From NCBI RefSeq assembly GCF_004343195.1, contig NZ_SMCR01000002.1, positions 1 to 64,000 of the forward strand: 64,000 bases of DNA. The letters run 5' to 3'. This DNA comes from Biostraticola tofi. Lineage in GTDB: Bacteria; Pseudomonadota; Gammaproteobacteria; Enterobacterales; Enterobacteriaceae. Position numbers and translations under genes: made by a program. The notes beneath the pieces are model-generated. The model was not told the origin of the DNA and searched no databases. It saw only the letters and a list, made by a program, of their open reading frames with translations. Of the stretch, positions 53,774 to 62,652 are shown piece by piece (position 1 is the first letter of the stretch; each line of letters starts with the position of its first letter).

Positions 53774-54755
53774 AGACGTCACCCTGACCGCTATTCGCAA
53801 GACTTACGGGCCTACCGTCGCGCTGCCGCAGATTGATCTGGCGGTGAGGCGCGGCGAGTTCTGCACCCTGCTCGGCGCATCGGGTTCCGGTAAAACCACC
53901 ATTTTGAAGATCATCGCCGGTTTTGAAATGCCGGACAGCGGCAGCGTCCAGATTGCCGGTCGCAACGTGACCCGCCAGCCTATCGCCGATCGTAATATCG
54001 GCATGGTGTTCCAGAACTACGCCCTGTTTCCCCATATGTCGGTATTTGAGAACGTGGCCTTTCCGTTAAGGATGCGTAAGCTTGCCAAAGAAGACATTGA
54101 CCGACGGGTAGGCGATGCACTGGCGCTGGTGAGCCTGGGCGACTATCGCCGCCGGCTGCCGGGCGAGCTTTCCGGCGGTCAGCAGCAGCGCGCTGCCCTG
54201 GCGCGGTCGCTGGTGTTTAATCCTGATATTCTGCTGATGGATGAACCGCTGGGTGCGCTGGATAAAAACCTGCGTCAGACGATCCAGATCCAGATCAAAC
54301 AGTTGCACCAGGAGCTGGGCCTGACCGTGGTTTTCGTCACCCATGATCAGGAGGAGGCCATGAACCTATCGGATCGTATCATCATCATGGACCAGGGCCA
54401 GATTGTTGGGGAAGGCGCGCCGCAAAACCTGTATCGCCAGCCGGACAGCCGTTTTGTCGCCGGATTCCTGGGCGAATGCAATTTTGTCGCCGGTAACGGC
54501 AGCGCCACGGTTGGCGTGCGACCGGAGCACCTGCTGGTCGGTGCCGCCAGCCAGCAGGCTGAGCGTCGCTATCAGGGCGAATTGCGGATGGCCACCTTCT
54601 GCGGCCTGCACTGGAAACTGCTGATTGATCATCAGGGACAGCAGCTGGTGGCCTATGCACCGGTGGATTTACCGCCAGCATTGCGCCAGCCGGGCAGCAG
54701 AATTGACTTCGGATACCAGGACGCTGATGCCATGACCTTTTCGGATACGACGTGA
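53754..54755 (+). CDS. ABC ATP-binding protein, PotA type
   Basis: This is a 333-residue ATPase. Walker A is GASGSGKTT near residues 38-46, the signature is LSGGQQQRAALARSL, Walker B is DILLMDEPLGALD, and the His switch is VTHDQEEA. After residue 240 there is the C-terminal domain of PotA-type subunits (VGVRPEHL). It overlaps the end of the permease gene by 20 bp, with GGAGG ahead of its ATG. It drives uptake with the fused permease and the binding protein. Confidence 0.93.
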   Translation: MQQLQGKDVTLTAIRKTYGPTVALPQIDLAVRRGEFCTLLGASGSGKTTILKIIAGFEMPDSGSVQIAGRNVTRQPIADRNIGMVFQNYALFPHMSVFENVAFPLRMRKLAKEDIDRRVGDALALVSLGDYRRRLPGELSGGQQQRAALARSLVFNPDILLMDEPLGALDKNLRQTIQIQIKQLHQELGLTVVFVTHDQEEAMNLSDRIIIMDQGQIVGEGAPQNLYRQPDSRFVAGFLGECNFVAGNGSATVGVRPEHLLVGAASQQAERRYQGELRMATFCGLHWKLLIDHQGQQLVAYAPVDLPPALRQPGSRIDFGYQDADAMTFSDTT

Positions 54756-55471
54756 ACAGCTATCCCCGCTTCGTGCCGGTAGGCGACCAGGCGCTATTGA
54801 TTGAATTCGGCGCGGTGATTGATGACCGGCTGAATGCCAGGGTTCAGGCGCTGGCGGCGGCGGTTGCCGATATTGATGGTGTGCAGGACATTATCCCGAC
54901 CTATCGTTCATTGACGCTGCAGTTTGATCCGCTGTTGATTGAACTGACCGACCTTTGCCGAGCCTGCGGCGATCGCCTGCATCATCTGGCGCTGTCATCG
55001 GCGCCATCGCGCTGCTGGCGAGTGCCGGTATGCTACGGCGGCAGCTGCGGCGAAGATCTGTCTTCGCTGGCAGCGGAGCATCAACTGTCTGCTGAACAAG
55101 CCATCGCCCTGCACTGTGGCGCAGTTTATCGGGTGTTTATGGTGGGTTTCATGCCGGGCTTTGCCTATCTGGGGGGGCTGCCGGCGGCGCTGCATACGCC
55201 GCGGCGCAGTTCTCCGCGCGCCATGACGCCGGCCAGCAGCATTAATATCGGTGGTCAGCAGACGGCGATAAGTTCCGTGGCGGGCCCCAGCGGCTGGCAT
55301 CTGATTGGCCGTACTCCCTGGCGTTCGTTCAGTCCTGCGCGGCAGCCGGCTTTTCTGTTCCAGGCCGGAGATGCCATCATTTTTGAACCGATAAGCCTGG
55401 AGGCGTTCCGGCGTCTGGAGCCGATCTGCGCCAATCCCCGCTGGCTTCCCGAGGCGGAGAAGGCGTCATGA
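54752..55471 (+). CDS. pxpB: 5-oxoprolinase subunit PxpB (KipI family)
   Basis: This is a 239-residue protein starting with GTG that overlaps the ATPase stop (GTGA). Family blocks: VPVGDQALLIEFG, PVCYGGSCGEDL, HCGAVYRVFMVGFMPGFAYLGG, RSSPRAMTPASSINIGGQQTAIS and GPSGWHLIGRTPW. It forms the ATP-dependent complex with PxpC and PxpA. It is located next to an importer, so the substrate probably comes from outside. Confidence 0.92.
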   Translation: MNSYPRFVPVGDQALLIEFGAVIDDRLNARVQALAAAVADIDGVQDIIPTYRSLTLQFDPLLIELTDLCRACGDRLHHLALSSAPSRCWRVPVCYGGSCGEDLSSLAAEHQLSAEQAIALHCGAVYRVFMVGFMPGFAYLGGLPAALHTPRRSSPRAMTPASSINIGGQQTAISSVAGPSGWHLIGRTPWRSFSPARQPAFLFQAGDAIIFEPISLEAFRRLEPICANPRWLPEAEKAS

Positions 55472-56427
55472 CTCAATTGCAGGTGCTGTCGCCAGGTTTT
55501 TTTACTACCGTTCAGGATATCGGCCGACCTGGCTATGGCCATGCCGGCGTGCCGGCGTCCGGGCCGATGGATGCCATCGCGTTCAGGCTGGCAAACCAGG
55601 TAGTGGGTAATGGACCGACGGCGGCAGCGCTGGAACTGACCGCCCTGGGGGGACGTTTCCGAGTGACTGGCGGCGATTGCCTGTTGTGCCTGGGCGGGGC
55701 GATGGAGGCGAAGGTTGATGGCCGGCCGTTGCCCGCCTGGACCGGCCATCGTCTAAAAGCCGGCAGCGAATTGACCCTGGGGCCCGTCAGAACGGGCCTG
55801 CGCGCCTATCTGGCATTTGCCGGCGGCATTGATGTTCCGCTGGTGCTGGGCAGTCGGGCGACCTTTACCCGGGCCGGGCTGGGTGGCTTTCAGGGTCGGG
55901 CTCTGGCCAAAAACGACCTGCTAATACTTGGCGAGGACAACGGCTGCGGACAGCGGCACTGTCCGCACCGACTGCTCGACCGGCTCTACCCGACCGGTCC
56001 GCTGGCGGTGGTGCCCGGTCCGCAGCAGGAAGCTTTTACCCCGACCGCCCTGGCGACCTTTTATCATAGCCGGTATCGCATCAGCGCCATGGCCGACCGC
56101 ATGGGCTACCGCCTCGCCGGTGCGGCGCTGGGCCATCTTAACGGCGCCGATATGGTATCCGATGCGGTGGTACCCGGCAGTATCCAGGTTCCCGGCAATG
56201 GGCAACCGATCATTGCATTGCACGATCGGCAGACCACCGGCGGCTATCCCAAAATCGCGACCCTTATCGGCGCCGATCTTCCCCGTCTGGGTCAGATGCG
56301 TCCCGGACAGGGACTGACGTTTCGCGCGGTAACGCCAGAGCAGGGCGCGGCGCGCTGGCGTCAACTCCAGGCAGGCATGGCCGCCTGCCTCGACCGTATC
56401 CAATCAACTCAAGTGAACTGGCTATGA
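55468..56427 (+). CDS. pxpC: 5-oxoprolinase subunit PxpC (KipA, biotin-dependent carboxyltransferase-like)
   Basis: This is a 319-residue protein. Family blocks: GFFTTVQDIGRPGYGHAGVP, SGPMDAIAFRLANQVVGN, LCLGGAMEAKVDG, LAFAGGIDVPLVLGSRAT and DRQTTGGYPKIATLI. It overlaps pxpB by 4 bp (ATGA). Along with PxpA and PxpB it completes a 5-oxoprolinase set, although PxpA is encoded divergently. Confidence 0.92.
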   Translation: MTQLQVLSPGFFTTVQDIGRPGYGHAGVPASGPMDAIAFRLANQVVGNGPTAAALELTALGGRFRVTGGDCLLCLGGAMEAKVDGRPLPAWTGHRLKAGSELTLGPVRTGLRAYLAFAGGIDVPLVLGSRATFTRAGLGGFQGRALAKNDLLILGEDNGCGQRHCPHRLLDRLYPTGPLAVVPGPQQEAFTPTALATFYHSRYRISAMADRMGYRLAGAALGHLNGADMVSDAVVPGSIQVPGNGQPIIALHDRQTTGGYPKIATLIGADLPRLGQMRPGQGLTFRAVTPEQGAARWRQLQAGMAACLDRIQSTQVNWL

Positions 56428-57101
56428 CTGATAAATTACCCGGCTCTGACAGTATTTTTCTTGATACCCCGGTGCCTGATCTGACCGAGGAAACCTATCG
56501 CCGCTTGCTGGAAATGATCCAACTGGGCCGCATTCCCACCAATGTGCCGCTGCAGGAGAGAACGCTGGCATCAGCGATGGGCGTGTCCCGCACACCACTG
56601 CGCGAAGCGTTCAGCCGGCTGGTGGGCGGCGGTTTCGCCTGCCGGGTGGGGCGCGGGCAACTGATGATTAAAGAGCCGACTCTGCGGGAATATCTGGAGA
56701 TCCTGCAGTTACGTATTCTGCTAGAGGGCGAAGCGGCCTATGTCGCCGCCGGCCGGATGCCGCCGGAGCAAGCCGATGCGGTGATCGCAGCGCTGCAGGC
56801 ACACCGCCTGGCCCAGGATTTTTCTGCTGTGGAAAACCATCGTATCGATAATCTGGTGCACCTGACCATTGCCGCCCATTGCGGCAATGCCATGTTGGAA
56901 AGCATGATTTTCGATCTGCGGATCAAAGCGCGCAGTTTTGACCAGAACGGCACTGTGGCGCGTTTCGAGCCCGGCTGCCAGGAGCATATCGCCTTGATGG
57001 AGCGAATCAGGGTCGGCGACGCCAGCGGCGCCCGCCAGTCCATGGAACACCATATTACCCAGGCCCGCGCCAGCATCGTGGCGCGGTTTACCGCAATCTG
57101 A
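56424..57101 (+). CDS. GntR-family regulator (FCD type)
   Basis: This is a 225-residue regulator. The winged helix is at about 20-80 (TYRRLLEMIQLGRIPTNVPL, then RTLASAMGVSRTPLREAFSRL), followed by an FCD effector domain with metal-type histidines (DNLVHLTIAAHCGNAMLESM). It overlaps pxpC by 4 bp, so the operon probably encodes its own control, responding to an acidic metabolite. Confidence 0.9.
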   Translation: MTDKLPGSDSIFLDTPVPDLTEETYRRLLEMIQLGRIPTNVPLQERTLASAMGVSRTPLREAFSRLVGGGFACRVGRGQLMIKEPTLREYLEILQLRILLEGEAAYVAAGRMPPEQADAVIAALQAHRLAQDFSAVENHRIDNLVHLTIAAHCGNAMLESMIFDLRIKARSFDQNGTVARFEPGCQEHIALMERIRVGDASGARQSMEHHITQARASIVARFTAI

Positions 57102-57114
57102 GGGAATGCAGTGA

Positions 57115-58053
57115 ATGAACAAGCTTAATGAGAAGGCCAGCGGCGTTTACATCATCTCGGCAACGCCATTTACCGACAATGGCGAACTGGATCTGGCGAG
57201 CGCTGACAGCCTGACCGACTTCTATCTGGAGAAAGGCGTCAGCGGCATCACCATCCTCGGCATGATGGGCGAAGCGCCCAAGCTGACCGATGAAGAGTCG
57301 CTGCAATTTATGCAGCGGGTGCTCGCCAGAGTCAACGGCCGGGTGCCGGTGGTGGTCGGGGTCAGTCATGCCTCCCATCGCCATGTGGAGCGGCTCGGCA
57401 AAACGGCGATGGAACTGGGCGCCGCCGGCGTAATGCTGGCACCGGGCGCCAACCTGAAAACCGACCCTCAGGTAGAACAGTATTTTCTCAATGTCGCCGG
57501 TCTGCTGGGCAAGGATGTGCCTATCTGCCTGCAGGATTTTCCCCAGGCTACCGGCGTCTATACCTCGGTGCCGGTGATCCTCCGCCTTATCGAGGCGCTG
57601 CCTCAGGTAGTGATGCTAAAGCATGAAGATCTGCCGGGCATGCGCAAACTCAGCCAGGTACGCAGCCAGAGTCTGGAACAGGGACTGCGGCGCATCAGCA
57701 TCCTGGTCGGCAATGGCGGTTTATTTCTGCCGCAGGAGCTGGCTCGCGGGGCCGACGGCGCAATGACCGGCTTTGCCTGGCCGGAGATGCTGGTGCAGGT
57801 CTGCCAGGCTTACGCGCAAGGCGACCCTGAACGTGGCGAAGATATTTTTGATTGCTATCTGCCGCTGCTGCGCCATGAATTCCAGTACGGCATTGGCCTG
57901 GGACTGCGAAAGGAAGCGCTGCGTCGCCGAGGGGTAATTAGCAGCGCGGCGGTGCGTCAGCCCGGTCCGGTATTGGACAGCATCGATTTGGCAGAGCTGA
58001 CCGGGCTGATGAGCCGGCTTGAACAACGATTAACCGACAGAGGAGTGAACTGA
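57115..58053 (+). CDS. DapA-family lyase or hydrolase, active-site Tyr absent
   Basis: This is a 312-residue DHDPS-family protein. The Schiff-base Lys is present in VVMLKHEDLPGM. The block that holds the active-site Tyr in DapA (YNxP) reads CLQDFPQA here, so the Tyr is gone. GMMGEAPKLTDEE replaces the usual GTTGE block. Such changes occur in family members that do not make an aldol product. It is encoded just before an SDR gene (1-bp overlap). The substrate is unknown, perhaps a keto acid formed after deacylation or oxoproline opening. Confidence 0.82.
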   Translation: MNKLNEKASGVYIISATPFTDNGELDLASADSLTDFYLEKGVSGITILGMMGEAPKLTDEESLQFMQRVLARVNGRVPVVVGVSHASHRHVERLGKTAMELGAAGVMLAPGANLKTDPQVEQYFLNVAGLLGKDVPICLQDFPQATGVYTSVPVILRLIEALPQVVMLKHEDLPGMRKLSQVRSQSLEQGLRRISILVGNGGLFLPQELARGADGAMTGFAWPEMLVQVCQAYAQGDPERGEDIFDCYLPLLRHEFQYGIGLGLRKEALRRRGVISSAAVRQPGPVLDSIDLAELTGLMSRLEQRLTDRGVN

Positions 58054-58838
58054 TGGATCTGCAGATAGCCGGTAAAGTGGCGCTGGTGTGCGGCGCAGGC
58101 AGCGGTCTGGGGCGCGCTATGGCGCTGGCGCTGGCCGCCGAAGGCGTGACGGTGGCGGTAACCGGGCGCAGCCGGGAAAAGCTGGACCAGACCGTGCAGC
58201 TGATTGAACGCCAAAGGGGAAAAGCCCAGGCCTGGACGCTCGATCTGGCCCGGCCGGACGAGTTTGATAGCGTATTGCATGATATTCGCCGCCATGCCGG
58301 CCCGATAGGCATTCTGGTCAATAATTCCGGCGGACCGCCGCCGTCAACCGCTGCCGGAGTGGCTCCCGCTGTGTGGCAACAGCAGTTCAATACCATGGTC
58401 AGTTCGCTTATCCAGTTGACCGACCAGGTACTGCCCGATATGCGGGCTGCCGGCTGGGGGCGCATCATCACCAGTACCTCCTCTGGCGTCGAAGCACCGA
58501 TTGCTAATCTGGGCATCTCCAATACTTTGCGCCTGGCGCTGCTGGGCTGGTCTAAAACGCTCGCCGGCGAAGTGGCTTCCCAGGGGATTACCGCCAATAT
58601 CCTGGTGCCGGGCCGCATCGCGACCGATCGCGTCGGACAACTGGATGCCGCACGGGCAGGCCGCGAAGGCAGTAGCCAAGAACAGGTAAAAGCCAACAGC
58701 ATCGCCTCAATTCCCGTTGGTCGCTATGGTGATCCCCAGGAGTATGGTGCGGCAGCGGCCTTTCTCGCCAGCCAGCAGGCTGCTTATATTACCGGCGCCG
58801 TGCTGCGCATTGACGGCGGGTTGATCCCCGCTCTCTGA
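58053..58838 (+). CDS. Short-chain dehydrogenase/reductase
   Basis: This is a 261-residue classical SDR. The NAD(P) motif is VCGAGSGLGRAMALALA at about 12-28, the structural NNSGG motif follows near 92, and the Ser of the catalytic triad is in ITSTSSGV. The usual Tyr-x-x-x-Lys block is replaced by LGISNTLRLALLGWSKTL, so the Tyr is missing, as in the YvaG-like SDR group. It lies inside the oxoprolinase operon, 1-bp overlap with the DapA-like gene. Activity is therefore uncertain. Confidence 0.82.
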   Translation: MDLQIAGKVALVCGAGSGLGRAMALALAAEGVTVAVTGRSREKLDQTVQLIERQRGKAQAWTLDLARPDEFDSVLHDIRRHAGPIGILVNNSGGPPPSTAAGVAPAVWQQQFNTMVSSLIQLTDQVLPDMRAAGWGRIITSTSSGVEAPIANLGISNTLRLALLGWSKTLAGEVASQGITANILVPGRIATDRVGQLDAARAGREGSSQEQVKANSIASIPVGRYGDPQEYGAAAAFLASQQAAYITGAVLRIDGGLIPAL

Positions 58839-58852
58839 TGCCGGGAGGCCAG

Positions 58853-60289
58853 ATGATAGACACTATTATTCGCCAGGCCGAGGTTTTTGACGGCGGCGGA
58901 CAACCGCCGTTCATTGCCGATGTGGCCCTGGCCGGCGACCGTATCGTCCAGGTGGGCGAGGTGGCGCCGCAGCCGGATGCCGTGGAGATAGACGCCAGAG
59001 GATTAAGTCTGGCACCGGGATTTATCGACGTCCATACCCATGACGACCGGGCATTGCTGATGCCTGGTCTGATGACCGCCAAGCTTTCCCAGGGGGTGAC
59101 CACCGTCATTACCGGCAACTGCGGACTCAGCCTGGCGCCGGCACGCCTGACCGATATTCCGGCACCGCTGGATTTGATTGCCGCCCCGGGCTGGCTGCGT
59201 TTTCCCGCGTTTGCGGATTATCTGGCCGAGCTGGAGCAGCAGGGTATTGCGGTTAACGCTGCCTGTATGGTGGGCCATACTACCCTTCGTGCAAGCGTAA
59301 TGGGCAAGGATCTGGCCCGCAGCGCCAGCCAGGGGGAGCGTGACGAAATGCGCGCCATGCTTGAGGACTCGCTGGCCGCCGGGGCATTCGGTTTTTCTAC
59401 CGGCACCTTCTATCCACCGGCCAGCGCCGCGGATATCGACGAGATCGTGTCGGTAGCCCAACCGCTGGCGCGCTATGGGGCGATTTACGTTACCCATATG
59501 CGTAATGAAGCCGAGGCGGTAATCGATTCGCTGGAAGAAACCTTTGCCATCGGGCGGCGCTTAGGGGTGAGAGTGGTGATTTCCCATCACAAGCTGGCCG
59601 GGGTCAATAACCACGGCCGCTCAGTGCAGACACTGGCGGCGATAAGCCAGGCGATGGCCCGGCAGCCGGTATCGCTGGACTGTTACCCGTACAATGCTTC
59701 TTCCACCACGCTGAACCCGGCCTTTATCGCTCGAGCGGCCAAAGTGCTGGTCAGCTGGTCCACGCCGCATCCGGAGCAGGCCGGCCGGACGCTGGCCGAG
59801 ATCGCCGTTGACTGGCATATCAGTGATGAGCAGGCGGCAGAAAAGCTGATGCCGGCCGGGGCCATTTATTTCATGATGGATGAACAGGACGTGCAGCGCA
59901 TTCTGGCATTTCCACCGACGATGATTGGTTCCGACGGCATGCCGCACGACGAGCATCCCCACCCTCGTCAGTGGGGCACTTTCCCGCGCGTACTCGGACA
60001 TTATGGTCGTGAGTTGGGGCTGTTCCCCCTACACATTGCGGTAAGGAAGATGAGCGGGCTGCCGGCAGCCGAACTGGGTATCCAGGATCGGGGAAGAATT
60101 GCGCCCGGTTGCTATGCTGATATGGTGCTGTTCAATCCTGCGTCCATTCTGGACAGCGCCAGCTTCGCCGAACCACGCACTCGGGCAGCGGGTATTGAGA
60201 AGGTCTGGGTGAATGGCCGGCTGGCCTATGCTGATGGCGATATCAGACAGGCCGCCGCCGGCAAGGTGATTCGACGCAGTCGGCAATAA
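58853..60289 (+). CDS. N-acyl-D-amino acid deacylase-like amidohydrolase
   Basis: This is a 478-residue protein. The ATG at 58853 is used because GGGAGG lies ten bases upstream; an ATG at 58838 overlaps the SDR stop. The metal motif is FIDVHTHDDRALLMPG, then GVTTVITGNCGLSLAP (Cys ligand), YVTHMRNE, VVISHHKLAG (His) and MIGSDGMPHDEHPHPR. These match D-aminoacylases, which release free D-amino acids from N-acyl forms. It is last in the operon and is followed by a terminator at 60331. Confidence 0.88.
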   Translation: MIDTIIRQAEVFDGGGQPPFIADVALAGDRIVQVGEVAPQPDAVEIDARGLSLAPGFIDVHTHDDRALLMPGLMTAKLSQGVTTVITGNCGLSLAPARLTDIPAPLDLIAAPGWLRFPAFADYLAELEQQGIAVNAACMVGHTTLRASVMGKDLARSASQGERDEMRAMLEDSLAAGAFGFSTGTFYPPASAADIDEIVSVAQPLARYGAIYVTHMRNEAEAVIDSLEETFAIGRRLGVRVVISHHKLAGVNNHGRSVQTLAAISQAMARQPVSLDCYPYNASSTTLNPAFIARAAKVLVSWSTPHPEQAGRTLAEIAVDWHISDEQAAEKLMPAGAIYFMMDEQDVQRILAFPPTMIGSDGMPHDEHPHPRQWGTFPRVLGHYGRELGLFPLHIAVRKMSGLPAAELGIQDRGRIAPGCYADMVLFNPASILDSASFAEPRTRAAGIEKVWVNGRLAYADGDIRQAAAGKVIRRSRQ

Positions 60290-60330
60290 ATTCACGCCGA
60301 TAGCTGAAGGCTATGAGCTGCTTATCCTCT

Positions 60331-60358
60331 ACCGGGCCGTTCCAGGCGGCCCGGTTTT
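60331..60358 (+). terminator. Rho-independent terminator after the D-acylase gene
   Basis: A 9-bp stem (ACCGGGCCG with CGGCCCGGT) and 7-base loop, followed by TTTT. It lies 42 bp past the operon's last stop. Confidence 0.85.
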
Positions 60359-60781
60359 CAACGCTTCGCGGGAAATGTCTTTTTCCTGCCAATTGAGGCA
60401 GAACCGATTCCGTCGCCTTGTTTTTAATAAAGCTTATCGTTATTCTTTCCATCAATATAAACCTTTAAGGGATGAAGATTCGTTATTGAAATAATCAATT
60501 ATGAATATTAATCTAGGGTTGGAATTATAGAATAACAGTGCATTTATTAAATTAAATTATTTTAATGATAAAGTGAATTAAATAACTTATCTAAGATATT
60601 TAAATTGATAAATAAAAAATTATTTTTCATATCTACTGGAAATAAATTGTATCCAATTCAACGCTAATTTATATCGAATGATCATAGCGGAGAATGCCTG
60701 CGTCCTGAAGTCCGGCGGACATAATGATAAATAATCAACTGTTGTGGTTCACTTTTACGTCCTGTCAAGCGAGATATTAAT
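60359..60781. promoter_or_regulatory. AT-rich upstream region of the two-partner secretion pair
   Basis: This is about 420 bp, very AT-rich from 60480 to 60680, with no reading frame. It probably carries the promoter and may bind H-NS-type silencers. No specific operator was recognised. Confidence 0.45.
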
Positions 60782-62512
60782 ATGCGCCTGAGTGTTGTAG
60801 GAATCACCAGAATATCTCTCGTTTGTCTCTTGCTGGAGATGAATCATGGTCTAAAGACGCATGCCGCAGCCAGCAAGTTTCCTCTGCAAGCTGATTTTTG
60901 GACCAACATGAATCAAGGCAGTGTTATCAACCCCCATCGGCAGCAACAGCAGGCGCTTGAAAAAATACTCTTGTCACCAGACCGTGGGAGTGGGCTGTTA
61001 GTGCCGGCGTCCGGTTGGCATCAGCTGCATTCTCCCTTGGAAAGCCCCTGTGTCGATATTGATCAGGTGGTGCTTGATGGCAGCGAAAAGCTGCCCCGCT
61101 GGCTGTCATTAAAACGTTACGCTTCCCAGGCAGCGGGTCACTGTCTCGGCAGTCGAGGTATCAGCATGCTGATGAATGACCTGCAAAACAAGCTGATAGC
61201 GCATGGCTTCATCACCACCCGCGTGGTGGTGGCACCCCAGGATCTGACCACCGGTCGACTGACGTTAACGATCATACCTGGCACCTTAAGGCATATCCAC
61301 TTTACGCCTGATAGCGATCGCACTATCAGGCTAAGCAACACGTTATGCCTGAATGAAGGGCAGCTGCTTAGCCTAAGGGACATTGAGCAAGGTCTGGAGA
61401 ACCTTCAGCGTTTGCCGGGCATGGCTGCCAGTATGGAATTGGCGCCGGGTGATAGGCTCGGAGAAAGCGATATTTACCTACGCTGGAAACAATCGCGCGG
61501 CTGGCGAGTGGGCGCGATGCTTAATGATGCCGGATCTCAGTCCACCGGACGCTACCAGGGAGCCCTGCTGTTCTCTGTGAATAACCCTCTAAGGGTGGCT
61601 GATTCCGCTTATATGTCAGCCAGCTCAGGGCTGGATGCGCGCAGTGGTAAAGCCAATAGCGGCGTTACGGCTCATTATTCAGCACCTTTTGGCTACTGGG
61701 CTTTGGCGATCACCGCCAGCCAAGTCCGTTATCGTCACCGGCTTAGCGCCGCAAATCAACTTATTCATTACCGCGGCAAGATGAGCAATCTGGCGTTCCA
61801 GGTAAGCCGGGTTCTAGACCGCAACCGCGACCAGAAAACAACGTTGAGCTATGCTGTGCTTGCGGGACAGTCTGATTTCTTTGCCAATGATCAACGGATC
61901 GACGTGCAGCGCAGGCGCGTCGCAGGTTGGCGCCTGACGCTGACTCGCCGCCATTATTTTCCCCGTGCCATGATTGACTCAGGTATCAGCTATCACCAAG
62001 GCACCCGATGGTTCGGCGCTCTACCGGCAGCAGAGGAAGCATTCGGCCAAGGGACAGCGAAAAGCCGGTATTTTGACCTTTCCCTACAGCTGGACATTCC
62101 TTTCCATCTACTCCGCCAGGGCTGGCACTACGGCTTCAACTATCGGCAACAGTTCAGTGCTGCCCCACTGACGCCACCTGAAAAGTTTTCGATCGGCAAT
62201 CGCTGGACCGTCCGCGGCTTTGACGGAGAACACAGCTTGATGGCCGATAGCGGCTGGTATATACGCAACAGTCTAACCTGGCGTACCCCTTTCAGTGATC
62301 AGGCACTCTATGTGGGCATTGATTACGGTGAAGTCAGGGGAAATAACGTTGGGATTTCGCCTACTCAGGCGCTGGCTGGGGGCGTTGTCGGCTTAAAAGG
62401 ACGATGGCTCAACACAGGCTATGATCTTTTTGCCGGGGTTCCTTATGTTAAGCCTGACGGTTTTAAGACAGACGATTTCACAAGCGGCTTTAGCCTCAAC
62501 TGGCAATATTAA
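60782..62512 (+). CDS. Two-partner secretion transporter TpsB (ShlB/FhaC family)
   Basis: This is a 576-residue outer-membrane protein. The signal peptide is about 29 residues. The POTRA part (about 95-245) contains CLGSRGISMLMNDLQNKLIA then GFITTRVVVAPQDLTTGRLTL. The barrel (from about 245) ends with SLNWQY. The FhaC motif VRGFDGEHSLMADSGWY, including the L6-loop Arg-Gly-Phe, is present near 475. It secretes the TpsA partner encoded directly downstream. The ATG at 60782 is used. Confidence 0.93.
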   Translation: MRLSVVGITRISLVCLLLEMNHGLKTHAAASKFPLQADFWTNMNQGSVINPHRQQQQALEKILLSPDRGSGLLVPASGWHQLHSPLESPCVDIDQVVLDGSEKLPRWLSLKRYASQAAGHCLGSRGISMLMNDLQNKLIAHGFITTRVVVAPQDLTTGRLTLTIIPGTLRHIHFTPDSDRTIRLSNTLCLNEGQLLSLRDIEQGLENLQRLPGMAASMELAPGDRLGESDIYLRWKQSRGWRVGAMLNDAGSQSTGRYQGALLFSVNNPLRVADSAYMSASSGLDARSGKANSGVTAHYSAPFGYWALAITASQVRYRHRLSAANQLIHYRGKMSNLAFQVSRVLDRNRDQKTTLSYAVLAGQSDFFANDQRIDVQRRRVAGWRLTLTRRHYFPRAMIDSGISYHQGTRWFGALPAAEEAFGQGTAKSRYFDLSLQLDIPFHLLRQGWHYGFNYRQQFSAAPLTPPEKFSIGNRWTVRGFDGEHSLMADSGWYIRNSLTWRTPFSDQALYVGIDYGEVRGNNVGISPTQALAGGVVGLKGRWLNTGYDLFAGVPYVKPDGFKTDDFTSGFSLNWQY

Positions 62513-62652
62513 CTCAATGATTACCGTAAACCTGCAATGTCAGGCATGCCATTTCATGCTCAATTAGCACCATTAATACGCGGGCATCATATTATTTTGC
62601 TTCCCTTTTACATGTAGGGCATTTTTTTCGTTTAGAGTAAGGAAACTCATTC
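62513..62652. other. Short gap between tpsB and tpsA
   Basis: This is 140 bp with AAGGA at 62639-62643 ahead of the GTG start at 62653. No terminator was seen, so the two genes are probably co-transcribed. Confidence 0.4.
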
